A stretch of 64,000 nt of DNA, taken from positions 4,686,001-4,750,000 of the forward strand of contig NZ_AP019400.1 of NCBI RefSeq assembly GCF_004295585.1, read 5' to 3'. The position numbers and the translations under genes were made by a program. Below, piece after piece: positions 35,607-44,826 of the stretch. This DNA comes from Cohnella abietis. Its GTDB lineage: Bacteria; Bacillota; Bacilli; Paenibacillales; Paenibacillaceae. Under the pieces are notes generated by a model. That model searched no databases, was not told the origin of the DNA, and saw only the letters and a list, made by a program, of their open reading frames with translations. Position 1 is the first letter of the stretch; every line of letters begins with the position of its first letter.

Positions 35607-36819
35607 TCGTCCCATCCTCCTCTACTGAGGCCCCATAAGATAATTTCGACAAACGTGCTAAGAGAGCTTTCCCTTCGACTTCCTTCATCGGTGCTGGCTG
35701 CGAGCTTGTGGCGAACATCGGATTAAACTTTAAGGAGCAAGTTCCACCCTTGTCACACTCAGCATTTAATACACCTGTTTCTGACGTGATCGTCCCAGTC
35801 GTAGAAAATACAAAGTTTCCTAAACTGTATGCGATCCATTTGCCTTTGTAATACTCAAAGCCTTGCAGCACATGAGGATGACCACCGATAACTAAATCGG
35901 CTCCACCGTCAATGTAACGATGGGCAAGATCAGTTTGAGTTGCAATTGGTCGGTCAACTCTTTCTTTGCCCCAATGTACCATGACGACTACAATGTCCGC
36001 GTTTTCCTTCGCTACCTTAATAGCAGCAACAGCACGATCTGGAGAATAGGTTTCGGCGACGCCTGGATGATTACGGTCTGCCTTCCACGACACTTCCGGA
36101 ACTACCCCAGTAACACTTACGAACCCAACTGTAATGCCATTTCTTTCTATGTATGCAGGTGTAAAAGCTTCACGATCATCGATACCAGAGCCTGCATGCT
36201 TCAAGCCTGCATCGTCCAGCACATCCATCGTATCACTTAATCCTTCCCAACCATAATCCAATGTATGATTGTTGGCGAGCGATAAGAAATCGAAGCCCGC
36301 TTCCTTCAGTGCAGGAATAGCATCGGCACTTCCACGAAACACATACTGCTTATTTTTAGCCGGCGTTCCGCGTTTAGTTATTGGAGCTTCAAGATTACCT
36401 GCTGTTATATCAGCCGCTACTAGCAAAGACTTGGCCTCGCGAAAAGGGTAATCAAATCCGTTCTTTTCCATGAGCGTCAGTACAGAGGCTGCTGGTAAAA
36501 TATCACCGACTAACGCAAGAGTAACCTTGTTATTGTTAATTTCAGGCTCTGCATTTCCCTCCTCCGGCGTCTGTTCTGGCTCAGCAATATCGGTTTGTTC
36601 TGGCGGTTTTGTTGATGGCAGCTCCCCTGTTGGCGTTTCAACGCTTTGGGGATGTAGCTTTCCAGGAGCAGTCGTTTCCTCTTGGTTAGATTTCCAGACG
36701 AAGAAGACTACTAGTAATATACAACATAGTAAAATGCCATTTACGATAAGCAGAAACCGCGTTTTGCTGCGTCGCTTCGACTTTTTCTGACTGTTTGTTC
36801 GTGATCGCGAGTAAGTCAT
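35590..36819 (-). CDS. CapA/PgsA family protein, membrane anchored
   Basis: About 409 residues from ATG 36819 (AAGGGCGG eight bases upstream; an ATG at 36873 is in frame but has no good SD). One membrane helix near residues 25-47, a Pro/Glu-rich linker, then a CapA-type metallophosphoesterase-like domain: VGDILPAAS, GNLEAPITKRG, SLANNHTLDYG, VMVHWGKE, IGGHPHVLQG. The family is linked to poly-gamma-glutamate production, but pgsBC genes are not here, so this is a stand-alone member of uncertain role. First gene of the run CapA-GDPD-FAH. Confidence 0.85.
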   Translation of the reverse strand: MTYSRSRTNSQKKSKRRSKTRFLLIVNGILLCCILLVVFFVWKSNQEETTAPGKLHPQSVETPTGELPSTKPPEQTDIAEPEQTPEEGNAEPEINNNKVTLALVGDILPAASVLTLMEKNGFDYPFREAKSLLVAADITAGNLEAPITKRGTPAKNKQYVFRGSADAIPALKEAGFDFLSLANNHTLDYGWEGLSDTMDVLDDAGLKHAGSGIDDREAFTPAYIERNGITVGFVSVTGVVPEVSWKADRNHPGVAETYSPDRAVAAIKVAKENADIVVVMVHWGKERVDRPIATQTDLAHRYIDGGADLVIGGHPHVLQGFEYYKGKWIAYSLGNFVFSTTGTITSETGVLNAECDKGGTCSLKFNPMFATSSQPAPMKEVEGKALLARLSKLSYGASVEEDGTIVARN

Positions 36820-36895
36820 GATTGCAACCGCCCTTCCGTGTCTCTTGCCGTTATTATACATGATGAGAAGCATATACAGCTACATTATGGAAAAC

Positions 36896-36945
36896 CAAAG
36901 AAAAAGACGATTTCCCACCCCTTAATGAGGAGAAAATCGTCTTTA
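36896..36945 (-). terminator. Terminator after the GH3 gene
   Basis: Minus strand: AAAGACGATTTTCTCC pairs with GGGAAATCGTCTTT around a loop with ATTAA; T-rich sequence follows. Placed about 45 bp after the GH3 stop codon and before the capA-like gene. Confidence 0.8.
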
Positions 36946-36989
36946 TTCTCAGCTAACAAAATGAGCATTTTATCAACATATTACGCGCC

Positions 36990-38582
36990 CTAATCCTCCG
37001 AGCCTACTCGAGCATAGCTACCAATCGTCACCGGCAGCTTAGCCTGAACGGGCAGCTTCCCGGATAGAACACCTGCCAGCGCAGTCATCATAGCAGGCTT
37101 ATTCTCATAAGTGCACAAGTAGATAGGAGCCTCTGGAGCGACCAACAGATCGTATGGCGTTCTCATTGAAACCCACACAAACTTAAAGCTGTTGTTAGCA
37201 GACAGCTCTCGAATGAGCTCGGTTTGTCCCGGAGAGAAGCCTGCATCGTATGTAGCGAATACGACTGTTTGGCTGCCTACCGTCGCTGCTCTTACATCTG
37301 CCGCTTCATCTGAAGACGGATCAATGCCTATTCTGACCTCCTGTATGTCGTAGCCTGCTTCCGCAAGAGCCGTGCCCAGTGTCCAATCCTGAGTAATTAC
37401 CTCAATGACCTCGGTCCCCACACGTGCTTCCGTCCAAACAACAACCGTTTTGCCTTCTTTAGACAACGGAAGCGCCGCACCACCTTTTACTACCGTAACA
37501 GCCGCTTCGCAAAGCTCACGTTTCACTTCTGCTGCCCGAGCAGGGTTCGTTGCTGGCACAGCATTCTGAAACAGTCCTTGTTTTTGCTTAAGTCCCCATA
37601 TTCTCCGCGCAGCCTCATCAATTCGAGATTCTAATATTTCCCCTGTCATGACCGCTTCCATTACAGCCTCTAAAGCCGCCGTTTGTCTAGTCAGACGATG
37701 ACTTATTAATATCAGATCTGCTCCAGCCTTAATAGCCTCTACGGCTCCGCGGGCAACTCCAATTGTTTCTGCAATGGCGTTCATTTCCAAGCAATCCGTT
37801 ACAATAACACCATTGAAGCCAAGCTGTTTCCGAAGCAGACCTGTTAATATCTTTTCGGATAGTGTGGCCGGAATATCGTCAGGCTCGAATGCTGGGAACA
37901 CTACATGAGCTGTCATAATAGCATCTACACCCTGCTCAATCGCACGACGGAACGGAAATAGCTCCACTTCATTCAATCGGTCGATATCATGAGGGACCAA
38001 CGGTAGCTCATGATGGGAATCAACCGCGGTATCGCCATGACCTGGAAAATGCTTAGCAACGGCTACAATCCCTCCCTCACGATATCCATTAATTGCTGCC
38101 AGACCAAGCTTGGCTACACGCTTCGGATCTTCCCCGTAAGAGCGAACTCCAATAACTGGATTTTGCGGATTATTATTAACATCCAGACATGGAGCGAAGT
38201 TCATGTTAATTCCAATGTCGCGTAACTCGGCGCCTGACCATTTCGCTGCTTCATAAGTCAGCTCACTATTGTTAGCAGCCCCCTGAGCCATCGCTCCTGG
38301 CATAACCGTAACACCTTCCTCCAAACGGACGACCATTCCGCCTTCTTGATCGATAGCAATAAACATCGGATGAGTAGATGCTTGCTGAAGCTTAGCCGAT
38401 AGTTTCTTGACCTGAGCTGCGTCACGAACATTCCGTCTAAAGTAAATAATTCCTCCGATGCTATAATCGTTTATCAGGTTAAGAATGTCTTTCGATGGCT
38501 CAAGCTCATTGTAACCACACATAAAGAGCTGCCCGATCTTTTCCTTGAGACTGAGATGCTCGAAGCTTTTGTAATCTGTCAT
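36990..38582 (-). CDS. GH3 family beta-N-acetylhexosaminidase-like protein (NagZ-type)
   Basis: 530 residues from ATG 38582 (AAGGGAG upstream; a longer frame to 38732 overlaps the YesN gene and is rejected). GH3 motifs: AIDQEGGMVVRLE, AKHFPGHGDTAVDSHHELP (the NagZ Asp-His loop) and VIVTDCLEMNAI (nucleophile Asp). That loop is specific to N-acetylglucosaminidases acting on muropeptides or chitin. No signal peptide, so it acts in the cytoplasm. A second GH3-like C-terminal domain covers about 350-530. It lies 16 bp after the YesN gene, which suggests control by that system. Confidence 0.88.
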   Translation of the reverse strand: MTDYKSFEHLSLKEKIGQLFMCGYNELEPSKDILNLINDYSIGGIIYFRRNVRDAAQVKKLSAKLQQASTHPMFIAIDQEGGMVVRLEEGVTVMPGAMAQGAANNSELTYEAAKWSGAELRDIGINMNFAPCLDVNNNPQNPVIGVRSYGEDPKRVAKLGLAAINGYREGGIVAVAKHFPGHGDTAVDSHHELPLVPHDIDRLNEVELFPFRRAIEQGVDAIMTAHVVFPAFEPDDIPATLSEKILTGLLRKQLGFNGVIVTDCLEMNAIAETIGVARGAVEAIKAGADLILISHRLTRQTAALEAVMEAVMTGEILESRIDEAARRIWGLKQKQGLFQNAVPATNPARAAEVKRELCEAAVTVVKGGAALPLSKEGKTVVVWTEARVGTEVIEVITQDWTLGTALAEAGYDIQEVRIGIDPSSDEAADVRAATVGSQTVVFATYDAGFSPGQTELIRELSANNSFKFVWVSMRTPYDLLVAPEAPIYLCTYENKPAMMTALAGVLSGKLPVQAKLPVTIGSYARVGSED

Positions 38583-38598
38583 CCTACTCTCTCCCTTA

Positions 38599-40230
38599 TC
38601 AAACCTCGTGATTGGCCCATGCAGGCATTTCAGCTCCGGTCTGGTTTTGTTGCCGTTCTCGAAATTCTGACGGAAGCATTCCGGTATACTTACTAAACAC
38701 TCTCGTAAAATAACGCCTTTCTGCATAACCAACCATCTGTCCTACCTGTGTTACACTCTTGTCACTTAAAGAGAGCAGCGATTTCGCCATTTCCATCCTC
38801 TGCTTCGTAACATATTCGACGAATGTTTCACCAAAATGTTGCTTAAACAACAAACTGAAATAACTGCCGCTTATGCCCAAATATTCGGCTATAACATCAA
38901 TACTAAGCTCCGTTGATAAATTGCGATCAATATAATCTCTTGCTGACAGCATAAATACATCACTCGTTTTCTTCTTCATAACACTCTCAAGCGATTGGTC
39001 AACTAGTCGATTGATGACAAGCAAGGTTTCACGGATTCCGTGATGCTGATCAATCTGACTCCATATCGCATGCTCCTCTTCTCTGCTAATAACATCCATA
39101 GCACGCATCTCTCGCAGAAGGTGGATACACAAATAATGTAAGATTGGAGCAACTCGCTCGAACGAGGTTTCGGGAAGTAAGCGGAAGCTATCATTCAGCT
39201 CCTTTAGCGCAATTTCTGTACGACGGCGTTCGCATCTTTTTAGCCCCGTAACCATCTCCTCAATGCGGTCCCATAGCTGCTGCGAGGTATCCGCATTTCC
39301 TCTGACCTTCTCCGATAGAATGACAGATGTATTCGCTGTAGGAGACAGGTTTAAGGATCTCTGCAAGCTTTTGTAGGTTTTGGCTAGCTGCTTTAAGCTG
39401 ACCTCTGAGGGATGAAGAGCAATTCGAATGTTCAGCCTGAGATAGCTTTCCACAGCATGATGTAGCTTCTGCGCCCATTCTAAGCATTGTTCTCGGTTAT
39501 AGATGTCGGGTAGGCTTCTTTCGATTAGCACACACCATTCCCCGCTGCGTACCTGTATAACAGAATAAGACACTCCGATATTCAACAAGTTTTCTTGTAA
39601 AATGTTATGGATGGCAAAGTTCCATAGCTTGCGTTCTTTCTCATCCCAGGATCTCTCTCGTTTAGAATAATCCGCAACATCAACTAACATCATTGCGAAC
39701 GCCATATGGTCTCCATCCATCTCGTTCTGCTTCAGGAAAGGTCGACTATTGGCGCCTCCAAGATCGATAAGCTGGTCGTACAGCACCTTCTCGTGAGCCA
39801 AATTAAATACGTGCTTCCACTCCTGCTGAATCGAATGCTGCTCAATGGTTCTTTCTCTTAAGCCCTCAGCAAGGCGTTTAATCGTTTCTACAAGCTCCTC
39901 ATAATCAATCGGCTTTAGAATATAGTCTTTAACCTCATAGCGGATTACTGAACGAACGTAGCTGAAATCCTGATATCCAGTCATCATAATCACTTCAGCT
40001 TTTGTATCAAATTCACGAAGTGCACCTAGAAATTGAATGCCATCCATGACCGGCATCCGAATATCGCATAGGATAAGCTGCGGCTGCATAGACCGCGCCA
40101 CCTCTAATGCCTGCTCGCCGTTACGGGCTGTTCCGATTAATTCGATGCCAAGGTTATCCCAAGGAATAACCATCTTTAAGTTTTTTAATATGTTTACTTC
40201 GTCATCGACCAATAGAGCTTTAAGCTTCAT
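38599..40230 (-). CDS. YesN-type response regulator, AraC output
   Basis: About 543 residues. Receiver domain 1-120 with phospho-acceptor Asp in LILCDIRMPVMDG; a middle helical region; a C-terminal AraC helix-turn-helix pair (about 440-535: ELSIDVIAEYLGISGSYFS, then KSVTQVGQMVGYAERRYFTR). ATG 40230 has GGAG eight bases upstream and is preferred to a GTG nine bases before. It overlaps the sensor kinase end by 11 bp. Likely activates the adjacent GH3 gene or other carbohydrate genes. Confidence 0.92.
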   Translation of the reverse strand: MKLKALLVDDEVNILKNLKMVIPWDNLGIELIGTARNGEQALEVARSMQPQLILCDIRMPVMDGIQFLGALREFDTKAEVIMMTGYQDFSYVRSVIRYEVKDYILKPIDYEELVETIKRLAEGLRERTIEQHSIQQEWKHVFNLAHEKVLYDQLIDLGGANSRPFLKQNEMDGDHMAFAMMLVDVADYSKRERSWDEKERKLWNFAIHNILQENLLNIGVSYSVIQVRSGEWCVLIERSLPDIYNREQCLEWAQKLHHAVESYLRLNIRIALHPSEVSLKQLAKTYKSLQRSLNLSPTANTSVILSEKVRGNADTSQQLWDRIEEMVTGLKRCERRRTEIALKELNDSFRLLPETSFERVAPILHYLCIHLLREMRAMDVISREEEHAIWSQIDQHHGIRETLLVINRLVDQSLESVMKKKTSDVFMLSARDYIDRNLSTELSIDVIAEYLGISGSYFSLLFKQHFGETFVEYVTKQRMEMAKSLLSLSDKSVTQVGQMVGYAERRYFTRVFSKYTGMLPSEFRERQQNQTGAEMPAWANHEV

Positions 40231-42070
40231 AGGAATCACTCCCCGATGCTTGCGGAATTAGACATTTAATAATCGTTCCATGACCTGGTGCGCTACACAA
40301 AATAAGTCCGTATCCGCTACCATAATGTATACGCAGACGATCCGCCACGTTGCCAACACCGAGCCCACGTCTTTCGCCTGTTTCAGGCGTTTCCTCGTAC
40401 ATATCCTGTAATGTCGTCATTCCACTGATAGCGAATTTGGCCATTTGCTCCTCATTGATGCCTATTCCATTGTCCTCAATATAAAAGGCGATATTACGGC
40501 CTTCCTCACAGGCTCTAACGTGGATTCGACCCATGTACTCAATTCCTTCGAACCCATGCTGGATACTATTCTCAATCAAAGGCTGAAGCGTCAATTTCAA
40601 TATGGAGCTACTCCTTAGCTCATTAGGTACATCAATTGTATACTCGAATAATTCCTCAAATCGGTATTTTTGAATTTCGAGATAGCTCGTTAAGTGCTCT
40701 AACTCCTGCTCTATCGTAATCTCTTCCTTTTGTTGAATGCTAATTCGGAAAATATTCGCAAGCCGCTGAACCATTTTACTTACTTTACGTCCTTCATTCT
40801 GAACCGCCAGAATATTAATCGACTCCAGCGCATTGAACAGAAAATGGGGTTTAATCTGTGCTTGAAGCAGCATCATCTCAGCTTTTCGCTTGCGTGATTG
40901 CTCCTGCTTAACATCCTCGAGAAGCTCCGACACTCGGGTGACTAGATTATTGAATCCCTTGGACAAAGCGGCCGTTTCGTCATTGCCGACGATCGACACT
41001 CGAGTAGATAAATCCCCTCGCTCTACCTGACGCATCGCCCTAACGACTCGCACAATAAACGTGACCGTACGTCGAATGAAAATGAGATTAAAGGCAAGTG
41101 CCAGAATAAGAGAGATAGCAGTGATAACTACCATCCAGCGAAGGACCAAGGTCATGTCCCCGGACAAGTATGTCCATGAGGTAACCATAACTAGCTTCCA
41201 ATCTCCGACGCCTAAGCGCTGAAGCTGCAAATCCTGAACCGAAACGAGACTTTTATGGCCGTCGAAGGTCAATGTTTCACTTTGCGTTTTGTTGCTTGTC
41301 ATATTAATACCCTTAACAGTATCCACAAGCTTCGAGATTTGCTGACCTTCCGAAATACTTTCATTATCAAAAATAATATTCCCGTTCCCTGCGACAATAA
41401 GAAACCGACGATCTATCTTTCCTTGACTATTATAAAAGCTAAATATTCGACTCAGCTCGTTCATCTGGAAACGTGTGACCAGAATCCCTTCACTCTCTAG
41501 TGAATCAATATCGAGCATAACCCTAATTTGAGTAAACCAATTGTTAGCTCCCGTTATCCTTACATCTTCATTAGGTCCGACCCAAACAGGGGCTCCATTT
41601 TTCCTCAGAACCTCACTGTAGATTGGATTGCTTTCTAGCTCCTCACGAGGAATCGGTGTATCCTTCGTGAAATTAACGAATACTTGCTTGTTATCGTTAC
41701 GATAGAGAGTAACGGATTTGATACCTGGATAAGTCAGAAGAAGGCGCTTACTAAGCATTTCCTTCTCGAGCAGTTCATTGTAGCCCGGACTTCGTGATAC
41801 CTCTGCACCCGTTGCACCATTGCTGTCTAGCGAATGCTCTACATACTTCACACTGTCTTTCGTTGTCACCCAGAAGTCGGAAAAATAGTTCGCTTCCTTG
41901 ATCATGTTATTAATATTTCGACCTATAGCCTTAAGCGTTAGTTCCGTCTGCTCTGCATATTTCTCTTGGGTTACCTTCTGGAAAACCAAATAAGAAACCG
42001 TGCCTAAGACGAACAAAGGAACAATAATAAAAGCAAAAAAAGCGGCAAAAATACGCTTGCTCAAGCTCAT
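40220..42070 (-). CDS. YesM-type sensor histidine kinase
   Basis: 616 residues. Membrane helix about 7-29, a large extracellular Cache-like sensor (about 30-295), second helix about 305-330, HAMP about 330-385. The His_kinase domain carries LLQAQIKPHFLFNALESI and an HATPase_c with PLIENSIQHG and GLGVGNVADRLRIHYG. It phosphorylates the YesN protein encoded next. The ligand is outside the cell; its neighbour GH3 suggests an amino-sugar oligosaccharide, which is a guess. First gene of the YesM-YesN-GH3 run, divergent from the ABC-2 exporter. Confidence 0.92.
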   Translation of the reverse strand: MSLSKRIFAAFFAFIIVPLFVLGTVSYLVFQKVTQEKYAEQTELTLKAIGRNINNMIKEANYFSDFWVTTKDSVKYVEHSLDSNGATGAEVSRSPGYNELLEKEMLSKRLLLTYPGIKSVTLYRNDNKQVFVNFTKDTPIPREELESNPIYSEVLRKNGAPVWVGPNEDVRITGANNWFTQIRVMLDIDSLESEGILVTRFQMNELSRIFSFYNSQGKIDRRFLIVAGNGNIIFDNESISEGQQISKLVDTVKGINMTSNKTQSETLTFDGHKSLVSVQDLQLQRLGVGDWKLVMVTSWTYLSGDMTLVLRWMVVITAISLILALAFNLIFIRRTVTFIVRVVRAMRQVERGDLSTRVSIVGNDETAALSKGFNNLVTRVSELLEDVKQEQSRKRKAEMMLLQAQIKPHFLFNALESINILAVQNEGRKVSKMVQRLANIFRISIQQKEEITIEQELEHLTSYLEIQKYRFEELFEYTIDVPNELRSSSILKLTLQPLIENSIQHGFEGIEYMGRIHVRACEEGRNIAFYIEDNGIGINEEQMAKFAISGMTTLQDMYEETPETGERRGLGVGNVADRLRIHYGSGYGLILCSAPGHGTIIKCLIPQASGSDSYEA

Positions 42071-42243
42071 AGATCGATGTCCGTCCTCTCAAGTGATCTG
42101 ATTTCATTATAGCAGGAGGAAGACTTAGAGGTAGGTTTTTACAACTAAACAAACCTCTTCCTATCATTATAATGAGAGAACGATGTTCAAATAAGTTATT
42201 ATTCAATTATTGAGGGATAAATATGGACAGTGGCTTGAATCAA

Positions 42244-42337
42244 GTAAAACGGCTTTGCCGTCCTTAGGACGGCTATACACGTTTGTATCGAGCTATCAGA
42301 TGAGTATATAGACATAGAAATTTATACTTTCTGATAG
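42244..42337. other. Unexplained cluster of hairpins in the yesM/ABC-2 gap
   Basis: The 361-bp divergent gap (42071-42431) contains overlapping hairpins: ACGGCTTTGCCGT (42249-42261), the perfect CCGTCCTTAGGACGG (42258-42272), and a long stem CTATCAG/CTGATAG (42293-42337) with an inner AGTATA/TATACT. The first two share bases and cannot both form, which resembles an RNA switch. No known riboswitch consensus fits. No U-tract follows. The remaining gap holds A/T-rich sequence and the candidate promoter at 42360. Confidence 0.5.
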
Positions 42338-42359
42338 TCTAAGAAAAATAAAATAACGA

Positions 42360-42374
42360 TTGACAACGCTTGCA
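42360..42374 (+). promoter_or_regulatory. Candidate -35 box overlapping a cre-like site before the ABC-2 operon
   Basis: TTGACA (42360-42365) overlaps TGACAACGCTTGCA, which fits the CcpA cre pattern TGWNANCGNTNWCA with one mismatch (G at the W before CA). No good -10 lies at 17 bp; CATAAT is at 21 bp. If real, catabolite control would act on the exporter genes. Confidence 0.4.
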
Positions 42375-42431
42375 ATTGAATGTTAGCATAATCTTCCTTT
42401 CGCTTTTTATTCCATACAGGAGGATACAAAT

Positions 42432-43238
42432 TTGATAACAGTTAGTCGTATTAGCAAAAGCTTCAAGGTTGCCAAAAGGACGTCTGGCGTAAGAAGCGCA
42501 GTAAAAGCTTTATTTCGAAGGGAGTATACAGAGGTTGCTGCGTTAAAAGATATTTCCTTCTCCATTAAGCCCGGAGAGATCGTTGGCTATATCGGACCGA
42601 ATGGCGCCGGTAAATCAACGACGATTAAAGTAATGAGCGGCATCCTCGTTCCAGATGAAGGAGCTTGCAGCATTATGGGCTACACACCTTGGCTTGATAG
42701 AGTAGCTTACGTAAAGAATATAGGTGTTGTATTCGGACAGCGATCCCAATTATGGTGGGACGTTCCGGTAATTGATTCCTTTGATCTGCTACGCGACATC
42801 TACGATGTTCGAGAATCCGAGTACCAGAGCAATGTTAAGCTGCTTACAGAAACGCTTGACCTGAAGGACATCATCCACACCCCCGTACGCCAATTAAGCC
42901 TTGGCCAACGAATGCGCTGCGAAATTGCCGCCTCCCTTCTTCATAGCCCTAGCATTTTATTCCTAGACGAACCGACAATCGGGCTCGACGCCATCTCCAA
43001 GCTTGCCGTAAGAAAATTTATTTCGACAATCAACAAGGAAAAAGGCGTAACCATTATTCTCACCACGCATGACATGAACGATATTGAAGCACTCGCTCAA
43101 CGAATTCTTTTAATAGGCAAAGGAAGCTTACTCTACGATGGTAGCCTTAATACTTTGCGCAGTCAGTTTGCTCTCAACAGCAGCCAATCGATCGAAGAGA
43201 TCATTGTTCAGCTGTATAAGGAGTATCAAATTACATGA
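42432..43238 (+). CDS. ABC-2 exporter ATP-binding protein (COG4586 type)
   Basis: 268 residues from TTG (AGGAGG eight bases upstream). Walker A GPNGAGKST, the group-typical FGQRSQLWWDVPV, signature LSLGQRMRC, Walker B ILFLDEPTIGLD, H-loop TTHD. It powers the two permeases encoded next. Related three-gene systems are uncharacterised ABC-2 exporters; the cargo is unknown. Its end overlaps the first permease by four bases. No immunity or toxin gene is adjacent to hint at cargo. Confidence 0.9.
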   Translation: MITVSRISKSFKVAKRTSGVRSAVKALFRREYTEVAALKDISFSIKPGEIVGYIGPNGAGKSTTIKVMSGILVPDEGACSIMGYTPWLDRVAYVKNIGVVFGQRSQLWWDVPVIDSFDLLRDIYDVRESEYQSNVKLLTETLDLKDIIHTPVRQLSLGQRMRCEIAASLLHSPSILFLDEPTIGLDAISKLAVRKFISTINKEKGVTIILTTHDMNDIEALAQRILLIGKGSLLYDGSLNTLRSQFALNSSQSIEEIIVQLYKEYQIT

Positions 43239-44038
43239 GAGGCTATTTATCTGTTTTCAGACTCCGTCTGTCTATCGGCTTACAATATCGAGGTGCAGCG
43301 CTAGCGGGGATTTGTACACAATTTTTCTGGGGCTTCCTTATCATCATGGTATTCGAAGCGTTTTATAGTCAAACACTTACCGAACCGCCAATTTCATTAA
43401 CCCAGCTCATCACGTATGTCTGGCTTCAGCAAGCATTTCTTTCCTTCATTGCGTTATGGTTCAGGGATAATGAGCTATTTCAGTTAATTACAAGCGGAAA
43501 TATCGCCTATGAGCTATGCAGACCCAGTGATATATATAGCCTATGGTACGCAAAGCTTCTAGCCCAACGCTTATCAAGCGCCATACTACGTTGTATTCCG
43601 GTTATTAGCGTCGCCTGCTTCCTCCCTCAGCCTTATCGGCTTCCTTTACCAGCAGATCTATCTACTCTCATGTTATTCGTCGTCACCCTTCTGCTCGGGC
43701 TCTTAATACTAGTGTCCATCTCCATGCTGATCTATATCTCTACTTTCGTCACAATGTCATCTGCTGGCTCCTTGCTAATGTTCGGCGTTCTAGGAGAATT
43801 CCTAGCTGGGATGATCATCCCCGTTCCGCTTATGCCTTCTTGGCTGCAAAGTATCGTTAACGTTCTTCCCTTCCGTCTATGCGCTGATTTACCTTTTCGA
43901 GTTTACTCCGGGCATATTACGAACATTGAAGCACTGACCTTAATCCCGCTCCAGCTATTGTGGTTAAGTGCGCTTGTTGGCATTGGGAAATATACGATAA
44001 GCAAAGCACTTAGAAAAATTGTCGTTCAGGGAGGGTAG
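43235..44038 (+). CDS. ABC-2 family permease (ABC2_membrane_6 type), first subunit
   Basis: 267 residues, about six hydrophobic segments, cytoplasmic N-terminus MRGYLSVFRLRLSIGLQYRG, and a polar LCRPSDIYSLWYAKLLAQR-like loop (YELCRPSDIYSLWYAK) typical of the group. Translation is coupled to the ATPase (ATGA overlap). It forms half of the export channel with the next gene. Confidence 0.88.
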   Translation: MRGYLSVFRLRLSIGLQYRGAALAGICTQFFWGFLIIMVFEAFYSQTLTEPPISLTQLITYVWLQQAFLSFIALWFRDNELFQLITSGNIAYELCRPSDIYSLWYAKLLAQRLSSAILRCIPVISVACFLPQPYRLPLPADLSTLMLFVVTLLLGLLILVSISMLIYISTFVTMSSAGSLLMFGVLGEFLAGMIIPVPLMPSWLQSIVNVLPFRLCADLPFRVYSGHITNIEALTLIPLQLLWLSALVGIGKYTISKALRKIVVQGG

Positions 44039-44043
44039 GAAAA

Positions 44044-44826
44044 ATGAAGCTATTCATCAAATATTTGCTCATTCTATTTAAATCACAGATGCAGTATCGC
44101 ACCTCATTTTTGCTGCTCACCTTCGGCCAGTTTTTCATCCCCTTCTCCGTCTTTGCCGGTCTGTACTTTTTATTTGAAAGATTTGGACAGCTCAAGGGGT
44201 GGGATTTCTACGAGGTTGCGCTCTGCTTCGGCATCATTCATATGGCTTTTGCGATTAGTGAGTGTTTGGCTCGTGGCTTCGACAGCTTCTCAATACTGAT
44301 CGTAAACGGAGATTTCGATCGCTTATTGGTTCGTCCGCGAAGTACGGTTCTTCAGGTGCTAGGCTCCAAGTTCGAATTCACTCGATTCGGTCGACTGCTG
44401 CAGAGCTCACTCGTGCTAGGCTGGGCGGTAGGCAACATTAACGTGGACTGGACGGTTATTAAAATAGTGACGCTGTGCCTTATGATCGCTAGCGGCGTAT
44501 TTGTTTTCACAGGTATCTTTATGCTTGCTGCAGCAATGTGCTTCTGGACTATTCAAGGGCTCGAAATCGCTAGCATCTTCACCGATGGCGGTAGGGAAAT
44601 GGCGCAATATCCGCTAAACATCTACCAGAAATGGGTGACTAGATTTTTTACCTTTGTCATTCCGTTCGGATGCGTCAACTATTTACCCTTGCTTTATATT
44701 TTAGGCAGAGCCGAAGGCAGCTCCACCCTTTATATGCTAACGCCGATTGCAGGCTTACTGTTCATCGTTCCGTGCTTGCTAGTATGGAGATTCGGCGTGC
44801 GTCACTACCGATCAACCGGATCATAG
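44044..44826 (+). CDS. ABC-2 family permease, second subunit
   Basis: 260 residues, six hydrophobic segments, with the loop FDRLLVRPRSTVLQVLGSKFE that in this family lies at the membrane-ATPase interface. SD GGGAGG overlaps the end of the preceding gene. The stop codon TAG is directly followed by the antisense stop codon of the convergent helicase gene, leaving no gap. Confidence 0.88.
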   Translation: MKLFIKYLLILFKSQMQYRTSFLLLTFGQFFIPFSVFAGLYFLFERFGQLKGWDFYEVALCFGIIHMAFAISECLARGFDSFSILIVNGDFDRLLVRPRSTVLQVLGSKFEFTRFGRLLQSSLVLGWAVGNINVDWTVIKIVTLCLMIASGVFVFTGIFMLAAAMCFWTIQGLEIASIFTDGGREMAQYPLNIYQKWVTRFFTFVIPFGCVNYLPLLYILGRAEGSSTLYMLTPIAGLLFIVPCLLVWRFGVRHYRSTGS

